A stretch of 64,000 nucleotides of DNA from Afipia sp. (lineage in GTDB: Bacteria; Pseudomonadota; Alphaproteobacteria; Rhizobiales; Xanthobacteraceae). Made by a program: the position numbers and the translations under genes. Where the stretch lies: NCBI GenBank assembly GCA_016201045.1, contig JACQDM010000008.1, forward strand, positions 1,081,364 through 1,145,363. Reading direction: 5' to 3'. The notes under the pieces were generated by a model, which searched no databases, was not told the DNA's origin, and saw only the letters and a list, made by a program, of their open reading frames with translations. Below are positions 50,468-59,267 of the stretch, piece by piece (the stretch's first letter is position 1; each line of letters starts with the position of its first letter).

Positions 50468-51472
50468 ATGCGTGCGTACCAGTTCACCGGCTACGGGCCG
50501 GTCGCATCGAACGTGACGCTGTCCGATATTGCCGATCCGGTGGCCCGGCGCGGCGAAGTCCATATCGAGATTCACGCGGCCAGCCTCAATCCCATCGACT
50601 ACAAGATCGTGCGTGGCGATCTGCGGCGCGTGTCGTCCTACGCGCTGCCGCATCGTCTCGGTTACGATCTCAGCGGTGTCGTCACGGCGGTCGGCGCGGG
50701 CGTGTCGCGCTTCAAGGCGGGAGACGCCGTATTCGCACGCACATCGGGCGACAGCATCGGCAGCTTTGCCGAGACCATCGTGCTCGATCAGGATTGCGTG
50801 GCGATGAAGCCATCGAGCGTGTCGCACGCGGAAGCTGCGTCACTCGCGCTGGTGGCGCTGACGACGGTGCAGGGACTCGTTGATCGCCTTCACGTCAAAG
50901 CGGGGCAGAGCATTCTCATTCACGCCGGCTCCGGCGGCGTCGGCACCTTCGCCGTGCAGTATTGCAAGCATCTTGGAATGAACGTCACGGCGACCACGAG
51001 TTCGCGCAACGCCGATTTCGTCAAGTCGCTTGGCGCGGATCGCGTCATCGCCTACGACAAGGAAAACTATCTCGACGGCGGCGCGGCCTATGACATCGTC
51101 TACGACACGCTGGGCGGCGCGGTCACGGCGGACTCGTTCAAGGTGGTGAAGCGTGGCGGCACAGTGCTGTCGCTCAGCGGTCCGCCGGATCGCGATTTCC
51201 CCCGGCGCATCGGTGCGGGATTTGTCGTTCGCACCGCCGTCTGGTTCATGAGCCGGAAGGTTTATGCGGCAGCGGCGAAAGCCGGCGCGTCCTATGTCTG
51301 GTATCTCACCGAGCCGAGCGGACGCCAGCTCACGGACGTCGCCGCCCTTGTGGATGCGGGAAAGATCAAGCCGGTGATCGATCGCGAATTTCCGTTCGAC
51401 AAACTCGTCGATGCGCTGACGCATCTGCAATCGGGCCGGTCGCGCGGGAAAATTGTTTTGAAGGTGCGTTAA
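50468..51472 (+). CDS. Zinc-free NAD(P)-dependent alcohol dehydrogenase/quinone oxidoreductase
   Basis: 334 residues of the MDR superfamily. A GroES-like N-terminal domain (HAASLNPIDYKIVRGDL, then GYDLSGVVTAVG) and a Rossmann domain with HAGSGGVGTFAVQYCKHLG (about 160-178). The zinc-binding Cys/His set of alcohol dehydrogenases is absent, which places it with quinone oxidoreductases and enoyl reductases. AGGAGA precedes the ATG at 50468. Substrate unknown; stand-alone gene. Confidence 0.9.
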   Translation: MRAYQFTGYGPVASNVTLSDIADPVARRGEVHIEIHAASLNPIDYKIVRGDLRRVSSYALPHRLGYDLSGVVTAVGAGVSRFKAGDAVFARTSGDSIGSFAETIVLDQDCVAMKPSSVSHAEAASLALVALTTVQGLVDRLHVKAGQSILIHAGSGGVGTFAVQYCKHLGMNVTATTSSRNADFVKSLGADRVIAYDKENYLDGGAAYDIVYDTLGGAVTADSFKVVKRGGTVLSLSGPPDRDFPRRIGAGFVVRTAVWFMSRKVYAAAAKAGASYVWYLTEPSGRQLTDVAALVDAGKIKPVIDREFPFDKLVDALTHLQSGRSRGKIVLKVR

Positions 51473-51629
51473 CGCAATATCGCGTGGCGAAATCCCGTTT
51501 CAGATTCCGCGAGGCATTCGCAACTTGCGCGAGAACACGCCGATTTATTTCGCGACCTATCCAAAACCGCCTTGGCAACCTTGTAGCGGTATGTAGAACA
51601 TCCAGCGTTTTCTGGATCGATTGCCGTCA

Positions 51630-53276
51630 ATGTCTTCTTTCAATGTGAATTCCGCCGCGCAGCGGAGCGCGGGATGGCGTCGGCCTTTCGAACTCTGGCT
51701 CGACGGCGTCGAAGCCGGATGGGCCATTCCGGCCTTCATCGTCACTTTCGTGGCGGTATGGATGACGTTTCTGATCGTTGGTTATCAGAACGGCGATCTT
51801 CACCCCGATGTTCTGGAAACCTGGACGCTCGGACGTGAATTCGCGTGGGGCAATCCGAAACATCCGCCTTTGATCGGGTGGGTTGCGCGAGTCTGGACCA
51901 CCGTATTCCCGTTGACCGACTGGTCGATGCACCTGCTTGCGATGGTCAATTCAGCGCTGGCGCTGTTCTTCGTCGATCTCATCGGCCGGCGTTTCGCCAG
52001 CGGCGACAAGCGCGCGATCATCATGATGCTGATGATCTTTCTGCCAGCCTACCAGTTTCACGCCGAACGCTTCAACGCCAACAGCATTTTGCTCTCGACA
52101 TGGGCGCTTGCGATCTACTGCTTCTTGCGATCGTTCGAGTCGCTGAATGTCCGATGGGCCGTTGCCGCCGGTGCGTCTGCGGCACTCGCAATGCTCGGAA
52201 AATATTATTCGGTGTTTCTGATCGCCGGATTTATCGTCGCAGCGATTGCGCATCCGCGCCGCCGGGAATATTTTGCCTCCGTCGCGCCGTGGGTCTCGAC
52301 GCTGACCGGGTTGATCGTGCTCGGTCCTCATATCTGGTGGCTCGCGACGACCGGCTTCACGCCCTACGAATACGCCATGGTGGCGCATCGCGGTTTGCCG
52401 ATGGGCATCGCCGTGCGGGAAGCGGCGAAATATGTCGGCAGCCATTTTCTCTACCTTGTTCTTCCCTTGGCGATCTGGTGCCTGATGATCCGCGCGCATC
52501 TGGCGCGATTTGCGGAGGACTTGACGAAACCACAGCCGGGACTTTTGCTGCTGCTCTATATTTTCGCCGCCACTGTTTTCATTCCGCCCGTCGTCAGCAT
52601 CTCGCTCGGCAGCGATCTTCCCGCGATCTGGAATTTGCAGGCGGCGTTCCTTGCCGTGCTCATTTCGGTGGCTGCGATCTCGTTCAAGGTCGAGCGTTTC
52701 GATTCGGGGAATCTTGCGGCTGCGACCGCGCTGTTCTTTGTCGCGACTCTGATCGCGGCCCCGATCCACGCCTACTATCGCAACACCAACGGCTTCGACT
52801 GGAATCGCAATTTTCTCTCGGCGGCGGCAAAGGAAATGACGCTGCGTTGGCATCAGCATTCCGGGACGCCGTTCGAGGCCGTTAGCGGCGACGACGCGCT
52901 TGCGTTTGCGGCCGCGTTCTACAGTCCCGACCATCCCTACTATAAGCGGCCGTTCCAGTTTCAATATACGTGGGGCCTGCCGCGCCGCACGACGCTCGAT
53001 AAGGGTTGGGCGGCGATGTGTTTTCACGACGACTCGATCTGTCTCGACTGGATGAACCGTGTCGCGAAGGTTGCAGGATCGGTTATCCGATCGGAATTCG
53101 AATTGCAGGCGACTTTGTGGGGTCAGCCCGGCGTAACCACGAAAATCGTCGCATTGATCGCGCCGCCGTATAAGGAGCCTGCCGCAAAGCCGGCCGATCC
53201 GAATTCCGGCTCGATCCAGGACTTCAGCGCGAGCCGCCGCCGATACAGCGACGTGGACGCCGGGCATCTGCGCTAG
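51630..53276 (+). CDS. GT39-type glycosyltransferase (PMT_2 family membrane protein)
   Basis: About 548 residues, polytopic, with roughly ten hydrophobic segments. The first periplasmic loop has GDLHPDVLETWTLGREFAWGNPKHPPLIG in two parts (about 55-85), matching the acidic DxE-like loop and the HPPL motif of ArnT/PMT-type transferases that use lipid-linked sugars. Residues NANSILLSTWALAIYCFLRS and LAMLGKYYSVFLI are the usual TM landmarks. The C-terminal third is soluble and periplasmic. Acceptor unknown. Ends 5 bases before the convergent pgeF stop. Confidence 0.88.
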   Translation: MSSFNVNSAAQRSAGWRRPFELWLDGVEAGWAIPAFIVTFVAVWMTFLIVGYQNGDLHPDVLETWTLGREFAWGNPKHPPLIGWVARVWTTVFPLTDWSMHLLAMVNSALALFFVDLIGRRFASGDKRAIIMMLMIFLPAYQFHAERFNANSILLSTWALAIYCFLRSFESLNVRWAVAAGASAALAMLGKYYSVFLIAGFIVAAIAHPRRREYFASVAPWVSTLTGLIVLGPHIWWLATTGFTPYEYAMVAHRGLPMGIAVREAAKYVGSHFLYLVLPLAIWCLMIRAHLARFAEDLTKPQPGLLLLLYIFAATVFIPPVVSISLGSDLPAIWNLQAAFLAVLISVAAISFKVERFDSGNLAAATALFFVATLIAAPIHAYYRNTNGFDWNRNFLSAAAKEMTLRWHQHSGTPFEAVSGDDALAFAAAFYSPDHPYYKRPFQFQYTWGLPRRTTLDKGWAAMCFHDDSICLDWMNRVAKVAGSVIRSEFELQATLWGQPGVTTKIVALIAPPYKEPAAKPADPNSGSIQDFSASRRRYSDVDAGHLR

Positions 53277-53281
53277 CGCAA

Positions 53282-54049
53282 TTATTTAGCCAGCACGATG
53301 GCGTGGATATTGCGGCCGTAGTCCGCTTCCTTGCGGTGGACCGAGCGGCGGTAGCTGTAGAGGCGCTCATCGGGATAGGTGTCGGTCTTCACATCGTCGA
53401 TCGTCCTGATGCCGGCGGCTTCAAGCCGGTGCGCGATATAGCCGGCGAGATCGAACATCGCGTGACCGGCGCGCGCTGACGCTGCAAAGAATTTGCCGTT
53501 CGAAACATCCGCCTCCTTGAGGCGCGCGACGAATTCCGCGCCGACTTCGTAACTCGGCTGGCGGATCAGCGGGCCGACGGCGGCGATGATGTCGCTACGA
53601 TGGGCGCCGAGCTTTTCCATTTCCGCAATCGTGTTTTCCAGCACGCCGCCGAGCGCGCCCTTCCAACCGGCGTGCGCCGCGCCGATCACGCGCGCCTTCG
53701 GATCCGCAAACAGGATTGGCCCGCAATCGGCAGCCGTCACGCCGATGGCGATGCCCGGCACATTCGTGACCATCGCATCCACGCGCGGCCGCGAAGCGTT
53801 GTCCCACGGCTTTGTCGCCACCGCGACGTCGGGCGAGTGAATCTGGAACGCGGTGAGGAAATGCGACGGCGCAACGTTCAGATACTCCGCCATGCGACGG
53901 CGGTTCTCGATGACATGCGCCGGATCGTCGCTGGAGCCGAGGCCGCCGTTGAGACTTTTGTAGACCCCCGTCGATACGCCGCCTTCGTTGGAGAAGAAGG
54001 CGTGACGCAATTCCGGCACCGCCGACAAAAGCGGCGAACTGAACGTCAT
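53282..54049 (-). CDS. pgeF: Peptidoglycan editing factor / laccase-domain purine nucleoside phosphorylase
   Basis: 255 residues of the YfiH/PgeF family. The zinc or copper ligands appear in FQIHSPDV (His), TAADCGPILFAD (Cys) and GAAHAGWKG (His). The family has been reported as a laccase-like polyphenol oxidase, a purine nucleoside phosphorylase and a factor that removes wrong L-Ser from muropeptides; I do not choose. The start overlaps the midA stop by 4 bases (ATGA). Third gene of lgt-midA-pgeF. Confidence 0.92.
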   Translation of the reverse strand: MTFSSPLLSAVPELRHAFFSNEGGVSTGVYKSLNGGLGSSDDPAHVIENRRRMAEYLNVAPSHFLTAFQIHSPDVAVATKPWDNASRPRVDAMVTNVPGIAIGVTAADCGPILFADPKARVIGAAHAGWKGALGGVLENTIAEMEKLGAHRSDIIAAVGPLIRQPSYEVGAEFVARLKEADVSNGKFFAASARAGHAMFDLAGYIAHRLEAAGIRTIDDVKTDTYPDERLYSYRRSVHRKEADYGRNIHAIVLAK

Positions 54050-55182
54050 CGCTTCATCGTCCCGGTAAGGTTCGACACGGGCTCGGGTTCGGACAGCGCA
54101 GCCAGCGTTTCGATCGAGGGATGCGTGATGCCGAGCACCTTGAACAGCTGTCCCATACCGTTGCGGCCCTTGCCGGTGAGACGCTTCAGCGCGGCGGCAA
54201 CCAGAACCGATTCATCGTGCGATGAACTCTTCATCAGCGTCAGCGCGCGCTGCTCGATTCCGAGCTTGTTGAGAAACGCGCCCTGTTCGACCGGGCCATG
54301 CGCCTTCGCGCCCATGCTTGCGGCGGCCTTGGCCAGCGCTTCGAAATCCACATGCGCGGTGATGTCGGCCTCGCCCGGATTTTTCAGCGGATTGGTGAAG
54401 CTGTGCTTGGCGACGGCCTGAAAAGTGTCGCCGGCTTCGCTGCGGATGTGGCCGTAATCGATGATCAGTGCCGCGCCGCCCTGTTCGCGCACACGCCGCG
54501 TCAGATCCATGATCTCGGTGTCGGAACGCCATTCGTAGATCGCGCCATTCGGTGCGGCGCGCACATGCGGCGGCATCAGCACGTCGAAACGCGGCGTCGG
54601 CTCCTTTGCGACCGTGTAGACGAAAATGTCGTCATCGACATCGATCAGGCGCTCGTGCCATCCGTCGTCGGCCTTCACGACCTGATGGACGGGAAGTACG
54701 TCGAAATATTCGTTGGCGAAAATGATCGCCGGTCCTTCCGGCACGTCGGTCAGGCTGTCGTACCATTCGACATGCTTGGCATTGCCGAGCGTCTCGTCCT
54801 GAACGGCGCGTAACGCCGGCGACGGCTCGACCAGATGCACGGTCACGGCCTTATAGAGCTGCGGAAGAATTTTGATGGCACGCAGCGCGTCCTGCATCAT
54901 CGAGCCGCGGCCGGGTCCAAGCTCGATGAATTTTATTTCCGACGGCGAACCCATCGCCGCCCATACCGATGCGGCCCACAGCCCGACCAGTTCGCCGAAC
55001 ATCTGGCTGACCTCGGGTGCGGTAATGAAATCGCCGTCTCGCCCCAGCGGATTCTGCTTGAGGTAATAGCCGTAGTCGGGATGCGTCAGGCACAATTCCA
55101 TGTAGCGCGACACCGGCATCGGGCCGTTCTTGGCGATCTGCTTGCGGATAATGTTTTCGAGCGGTGTGTGTTTCGTGGCCAA
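54046..55182 (-). CDS. MidA/NDUFAF7-type SAM-dependent methyltransferase
   Basis: 378 residues. Class I methyltransferase of the DUF185 family; the mitochondrial relative NDUFAF7 methylates an arginine of a complex I subunit. Landmarks: RYMELCLTHPDYGYYLKQNPLGRDGDFITAPEVSQMFGELVGLW in parts (about 25-70), the SAM motif FIELGPGRGSMMQDALRAI (about 85-103), and the FANEYFDVLPVHQVV block. The best start is a TTG at 55182, which gives the family N-terminus; no good ATG exists between it and the lgt stop, 11 bases upstream. Overlaps pgeF. Confidence 0.9.
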   Translation of the reverse strand: MATKHTPLENIIRKQIAKNGPMPVSRYMELCLTHPDYGYYLKQNPLGRDGDFITAPEVSQMFGELVGLWAASVWAAMGSPSEIKFIELGPGRGSMMQDALRAIKILPQLYKAVTVHLVEPSPALRAVQDETLGNAKHVEWYDSLTDVPEGPAIIFANEYFDVLPVHQVVKADDGWHERLIDVDDDIFVYTVAKEPTPRFDVLMPPHVRAAPNGAIYEWRSDTEIMDLTRRVREQGGAALIIDYGHIRSEAGDTFQAVAKHSFTNPLKNPGEADITAHVDFEALAKAAASMGAKAHGPVEQGAFLNKLGIEQRALTLMKSSSHDESVLVAAALKRLTGKGRNGMGQLFKVLGITHPSIETLAALSEPEPVSNLTGTMKR

Positions 55183-55193
55183 GGCGGCGGCTT

Positions 55194-56015
55194 TCAGGAT
55201 TTTTTCGGTGCGCGTGCCTGCGCGAAATAAATAAAGATCAATCCGGCAAAGATCATCGGCACCGACAATATCATCCCCATCGTCGCTCCGCCCCACAGAA
55301 ATCCGAGCTGCGCGTCCGGTTCGCGGAAAAATTCGCCGGCGATGCGGGCCATGCCGTAGAGAGTCGCGAACACGCCGATGACGAGGCCGGGGCGTTTCAG
55401 GCCGCCGTTTCGCATGAGCAGCGCCAGCACGATGAACAGCACGATGCCTTCGAGCGTGGCTTCGTAAAGCTGGCTGGGATGACGCGGCTGCGGGCCTCCG
55501 TTGGGAAACACCATTGCCCAGGGCAGGCTCGGGTCGGCGGCGCGGCCCCACAACTCGCCGTTGATGAAGTTGGCAATGCGCCCGAGAAACAGTCCGATCG
55601 GACCGACGGCGCAGGTGACGTCGCCGAGCGAGAGACACGAGATCTTGCGCTTCCAGCCGAACAACAACACGGCCGCGACGCAGCCCATGAAGCCGCCGTG
55701 AAACGACATGCCGCCTTTCCAGAGTTCGAAAATTTCGGCGGGGTGCTGCATGAAGTAGCTGAAATTGTAAAACAGCACGTAGCCGGTGCGGCCGCCGAGG
55801 ATGATGCCGAGCGTCACCCACAGGATGAAGTCGTCGAAATCGAGCAAGGTCATTGGCGCCTTGCCGCCCCACAGCCTCTCGTTGCCGATGATGGAGCGTG
55901 CGTAGATCCAGCCGATGACGATGCCGCCGATATAGGCCAGCGCGTACCAGCGGATCGCGATGGGCCCGAACGAAATGGCGACGGGATCGAAGACGGGGAA
56001 GGCGATGGCGAGCAT
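55194..56015 (-). CDS. lgt: Prolipoprotein diacylglyceryl transferase
   Basis: Inner-membrane enzyme of 273 residues with about seven membrane segments, which transfers diacylglyceryl from phosphatidylglycerol to the lipobox Cys of prolipoproteins. The Lgt signature [14 protein letters not shown] (about 149-162) and MSFHGGFMG, with the essential His and Gly, are intact. First gene of lgt-midA-pgeF. It has a lipoprotein client nearby (49687), although any Cys-type lipoprotein would use it. Confidence 0.96.
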   Translation of the reverse strand: MLAIAFPVFDPVAISFGPIAIRWYALAYIGGIVIGWIYARSIIGNERLWGGKAPMTLLDFDDFILWVTLGIILGGRTGYVLFYNFSYFMQHPAEIFELWKGGMSFHGGFMGCVAAVLLFGWKRKISCLSLGDVTCAVGPIGLFLGRIANFINGELWGRAADPSLPWAMVFPNGGPQPRHPSQLYEATLEGIVLFIVLALLMRNGGLKRPGLVIGVFATLYGMARIAGEFFREPDAQLGFLWGGATMGMILSVPMIFAGLIFIYFAQARAPKKS

Positions 56016-56129
56016 GCGCGACTGATTCCGGCTTAACTATTTATCGTGCGTCATTTCATACATCTTGCGGGAAGCACGCGCCATCACCATTGTCTGACAA
56101 GGCCGCGAGCGGCATTTCGGAGACGGACG

Positions 56130-56384
56130 ATGACCCAGACCACCAACAAGTTTTTCGACGAAATCGCGCGCGTCATGAACGATGCCGCCGGTGCGGCTCA
56201 GGGCGTCAAGCGCGAAGTGGAGACCGTGATCCGCGGTCAAGCCGAGCGCATCCTGCGCGACCTCGATCTGGTCAAGCGCGAGGAGTTCGACGCCGTCAAA
56301 GACATGGCGCGTCTGGCCCGCGAGGAGAACGATGCGCTGAAGGCGCGGATCGACGCTCTGGAGAAAAAGCTGCTCGGTTCCTAG
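56130..56384 (+). CDS. ubiK: UbiK/YqiC-type accessory factor (BMFP domain)
   Basis: 84 residues: helical with a C-terminal coiled coil (DAVKDMARLAREENDALKARIDALEKKLL). The family (BMFP/UbiK) forms trimers that bind membranes and helps the ubiquinone hydroxylases UbiIJH complex. The ATG at 56130 has GGAGA 7 bases before it. The stop TAG shares a CTAG palindrome with the stop of the convergent HD-GYP-like gene. Confidence 0.88.
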   Translation: MTQTTNKFFDEIARVMNDAAGAAQGVKREVETVIRGQAERILRDLDLVKREEFDAVKDMARLAREENDALKARIDALEKKLLGS

Positions 56385-57475
56385 GAGCCGAACGCCACCG
56401 GGCGGAAGGCGTGCAATAGAGCCGTGTCGATTTTGCCTTCGAGCCGCTCGAGTGCGGCGAACGCACGAACCGGCGACAGCGGCGGCGCATCGCCCCGCGC
56501 TTCCACCAGCGTCGTGTAGGTGTCGACGAGGGTGATGATGCGGACGATGTCGCTGATGCGCTCGCTCGTCAGATTTTCGGGATAGCCCGTCCCATCCAGC
56601 AATTCATGATGGTGCAAGGCGACGTCGAGAACTTCGCCGGGGAAGCCGCCCTGCTCGCGGAGCGCGTCGTAGCCGAGCCGCGCATGGCCTGCGACGATGG
56701 CACTTTCTTCCGGCGTCAGTTCGGTCGTCTTGTCGAGGATCGTCACCGGAATGAACGCCATGCCGACATTGTGCGAGAGCGCGGCGCGCGCGACGCGGCG
56801 CTGGTCTTCCTCGCGCATGCCGAGATATTGCGCGAAGGCGACGGCGTAGCCGGTGACGAGCAGGGTGTGGCGATAGCTGCGCTTGTGATGCTTGCTTACC
56901 GCGATCAGCCATTCCTTCAGCGAGCTTTTGCGCAGGGCTTTGAGGATTTCGGTTTCCGCCTGCAGGAGATCGTCGATGGTGAGCGGAATGCCGGCAGGGA
57001 GGCGCTCGAAAATCTTGACCATCACGGCTTGGGCTGCGGCAACGCCCTTGCTGAGAATTTTCGCGGCACTGGTGCGTTCGTCCTGCGGCTTCTCTGGAAA
57101 TGCGTGACGGATGCGGTGGAGGATGCTTTCCGGATCGAACGGCCGCTGGATCGTATCGGTTGCGCCGAGCGCCCACGCCTGCGCCGAGCCGTGATGCAAA
57201 GCATCGGCCAGCACGAACAGGCGCGGCATCGCCTGATAGGCCTTGCCGGTGAGCTTCTTGCGCACACGCTGAACGGCCTCGACAGATTGGAGATCGATAT
57301 CGACGACGACGCCGGAAAAGTCGGATGCCGGATGATCGGGAAGATCGAAGATCGAAATCGATTCCACGCTGCCTGCATTCGCAAGAATGCGCGCCAGTTC
57401 GCTGTGCTCGTCCTCGGCGTCGGAGGCAAGCAACAGTCGTCGCGTGGTGTGCGGTTTCTCGGCCAGCGCGGCCAT
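56381..57475 (-). CDS. Degenerate HD-GYP protein with receiver-like N-terminus
   Basis: 364 residues. The N-terminal 120 residues resemble a receiver domain (LLLASDAEDEH with Asp19, VVVDIDL with Asp59, FVLADAL), but the conserved Lys is Arg (RPFDP, Arg111). The C-terminal part is an HD-GYP-like domain: YRHTLLVTGYAVAFAQYL, then ALSHNVGMAFIP where the HD pair reads His235-Asn236, GHARLGYDAL, ALHHHELLDGTGYP with GYP intact, and RIITLVDTYTTL with the last Asp. Canonical HD-GYP phosphodiesterases degrade cyclic di-GMP using HD as metal ligands; the Asn suggests weak or no catalysis. No diguanylate cyclase nearby. Confidence 0.88.
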   Translation of the reverse strand: MAALAEKPHTTRRLLLASDAEDEHSELARILANAGSVESISIFDLPDHPASDFSGVVVDIDLQSVEAVQRVRKKLTGKAYQAMPRLFVLADALHHGSAQAWALGATDTIQRPFDPESILHRIRHAFPEKPQDERTSAAKILSKGVAAAQAVMVKIFERLPAGIPLTIDDLLQAETEILKALRKSSLKEWLIAVSKHHKRSYRHTLLVTGYAVAFAQYLGMREEDQRRVARAALSHNVGMAFIPVTILDKTTELTPEESAIVAGHARLGYDALREQGGFPGEVLDVALHHHELLDGTGYPENLTSERISDIVRIITLVDTYTTLVEARGDAPPLSPVRAFAALERLEGKIDTALLHAFRPVAFGS

Positions 57476-57848
57476 TTCCGGGCTCTCGGTGCGCGTTACA
57501 TAAGCACCGATAATGGCCCGAAAACCTGTTCCCGACCCTTAAGCCGTATCGTTAAGGCTTGGTTTTCAGGATCGGGTGGCGTGAAGACGTTCTGGCGGCC
57601 GGGATGGCCTTCAAGGCGCACTTGGGGGTCAGCTATCCGGCAAAAAAAGAGCGTTTTGGCTGAAAACAGGCCGGTTTGGCCGGTCATTTCCTTGTCTTTC
57701 AAGTCTCAAGCCGCTAGAAACCCGCCACGTCTGCGACCCCCGCACCCCTGGAGGCTTGTCGTGACGTGAAACCGGGCCGCTTTGCGGCCTTCACTTTTAA
57801 GAGGCCGCGTTGCGGCCTTGCACTTTTGAAAACCAAGGAACTGAGACA
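57476..57848 (+). promoter_or_regulatory. Leader region of rplY with tandem hairpins
   Basis: A 373-base gap between divergent genes. Its right part should be the leader of rplY: two near-identical units at 57775-57802 and 57803-57831, each a GGCCGC / GCGGCC hairpin with a 3-base loop followed by a CACTTTT tract. Left of them are CCTTAAGCC / TTAAGG motifs near 57538-57559 and a GGCCGG repeat near 57672-57687. No gene is visible. Confidence 0.6.
57775..57831 (+). repeat. Two-copy direct repeat with hairpins in rplY leader
   Basis: Unit 1 (57775-57802) and unit 2 (57803-57831) share hairpin arms GGCCGC and GCGGCC with loop TTT or GTT, then TT(G)CACTTTT and A/G-rich bases. The second hairpin ends 31 bases before the rplY ATG. 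Confidence 0.8.
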
Positions 57849-58616
57849 ATGGCGACGACCGTCAAGGAATTGAAGGCGACCGCTCGTCCGAAGGCAGGTA
57901 AGGGGGCCGCTCGGGCTGAACGTCGCGCTGGCCGTATCCCGGCAGTGATCTACGGAAACAACGAGCCCCCACTCACGATCTCGCTCGACGATCAGGAACT
58001 GCGTTTGCGCATTGGCGCCGGACGCTTTCTGACGACGATCCATGACATCGACCTCGAGGGCAAAAAGCATCGCGTGATCCCGCGTGACTTCGCGCTCGAT
58101 CCGGTGCGCGATTTTCCGATCCACGTGGACTTCCTGCGGCTCGGCGAAGGCGCCAAGATCCGCGTCAGCGTGCCGTTGCACGTTCTCAATGCTGAAAATT
58201 CGCCGGGCGTGAAGCGCGGCGGCGCGGTCAACATTGTGACGCACGCCATCGATCTCGAAGTGCCTGCCGACAACATTCCGCAGTATCTGGAAGCCGACGT
58301 CGCCAAGCTCGACATCGGTTACTCGCTGCACATGGGCGACATCAAGCTGCCGGATAACGTCAAGCTGTTCACGCGCAAGGACGCGACGCTGGTCACCATC
58401 GTGCCGCCGTCGGGTTATGCCGAAGAACTCAAGGCCGCTGCCGCAGCTGCTGCAGCCGCTGCCGCGGCTCCCGCAGCCGGTGCTCCGGGCGCTGCTGCGC
58501 CTGCAGCCGGTGCTGCTGCCCCTGCCGGCGACGCGAAAGCGCCTGCGGCCGGTGCTGCGCCTGCAGCCGGTGCCGCCAAGGCACCAGCAGCCGGTGGTGG
58601 CGACAAGAAGAAGTAA
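57849..58616 (+). CDS. rplY: 50S ribosomal protein L25 (CTC form)
   Basis: 255 residues. The L25 fold that binds 5S rRNA is at residues 1-95 (KELKATARPKAGKGAARAERRAGRIPAVIYG, in two parts), followed by the TL5/CTC C-terminal domain (about 96-190). A tail of about 60 residues consists of poly-Ala, then repeated PAAGA-like units and a Lys-rich end (GDKKK). The tail has no known fold. AAGGA lies 10 bases before the ATG. First gene of rplY-pth-ychF; pth follows after 24 bases. Confidence 0.94.
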   Translation: MATTVKELKATARPKAGKGAARAERRAGRIPAVIYGNNEPPLTISLDDQELRLRIGAGRFLTTIHDIDLEGKKHRVIPRDFALDPVRDFPIHVDFLRLGEGAKIRVSVPLHVLNAENSPGVKRGGAVNIVTHAIDLEVPADNIPQYLEADVAKLDIGYSLHMGDIKLPDNVKLFTRKDATLVTIVPPSGYAEELKAAAAAAAAAAAAPAAGAPGAAAPAAGAAAPAGDAKAPAAGAAPAAGAAKAPAAGGGDKKK

Positions 58617-58640
58617 GCGGCCGCATAGAGAACCCGCGCC

Positions 58641-59240
58641 ATGCGCCTGTTCGTCGGACTGGGAAATCCCGGCGCGAAGTATCAGGGCAACCGGCACAAT
58701 ATCGGGTTCATGGCTGTGGACGACATCGCACGGCGTCACGGATCAGGTCCGTGGCGCCGTCGCTTTCAGGGCGAGACCTCCGAAGGCACGATCGGCGGCG
58801 AGCGCGTCATCCTTCTCAAGCCCACGACCTACATGAACGATTCAGGACTGTCGGTCGGCGAGGCTACGAATTTCTTCAAGATCGAGGTCGGCGACATCAC
58901 CGTGTTTCACGACGAGATCGAACTGCCGCCGGCGAAGCTGCGCGTAAAGATCGGCGGCGGCATTGCGGGGCATAACGGGTTGCGGTCGATCTCAGCCCAT
59001 GTCGGCAACGAATATCGCCGCGTGCGGCTCGGCGTCGGGCATCCGGGCGTTAAGGATCTGGTTCACTCCCACGTGCTCAACGATTTCGCCAAAAGCGAAA
59101 TGCCGTGGGTGACGGCCTTGTGCGATGCCGTCGCGGACAATGCGGCGCTGATCGTCGAGGGCAAGGACTCGGCGTTTCAGAACAAGGTGCATCTGGCGAT
59201 GGATGCGAAGGGTTTCACTTCAAAGGACGATGACGCGTAG
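58641..59240 (+). CDS. pth: Peptidyl-tRNA hydrolase
   Basis: 199 residues. It frees peptidyl-tRNA that has dropped off the ribosome. The catalytic residues of the family are seen as Asn9 in GLGNPG, His19 in NRHNIGF and an Asp in FHDEIELP near residue 94, with the [12 protein letters not shown] motif near 110. Normal length. ATG 24 bases after rplY and 27 bases before ychF, so one transcript, as in many bacteria. Confidence 0.97.
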   Translation: MRLFVGLGNPGAKYQGNRHNIGFMAVDDIARRHGSGPWRRRFQGETSEGTIGGERVILLKPTTYMNDSGLSVGEATNFFKIEVGDITVFHDEIELPPAKLRVKIGGGIAGHNGLRSISAHVGNEYRRVRLGVGHPGVKDLVHSHVLNDFAKSEMPWVTALCDAVADNAALIVEGKDSAFQNKVHLAMDAKGFTSKDDDA

Positions 59241-59267
59241 GCGCATCGGGAAAATTCGGGACGGGTT

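Noticed and set aside
57538..57559. TTAA-N9-TTAA near the HD-GYP gene as a CtrA site
   Set aside because: Spacing is wrong. It is kept only as an unexplained motif in the leader region.
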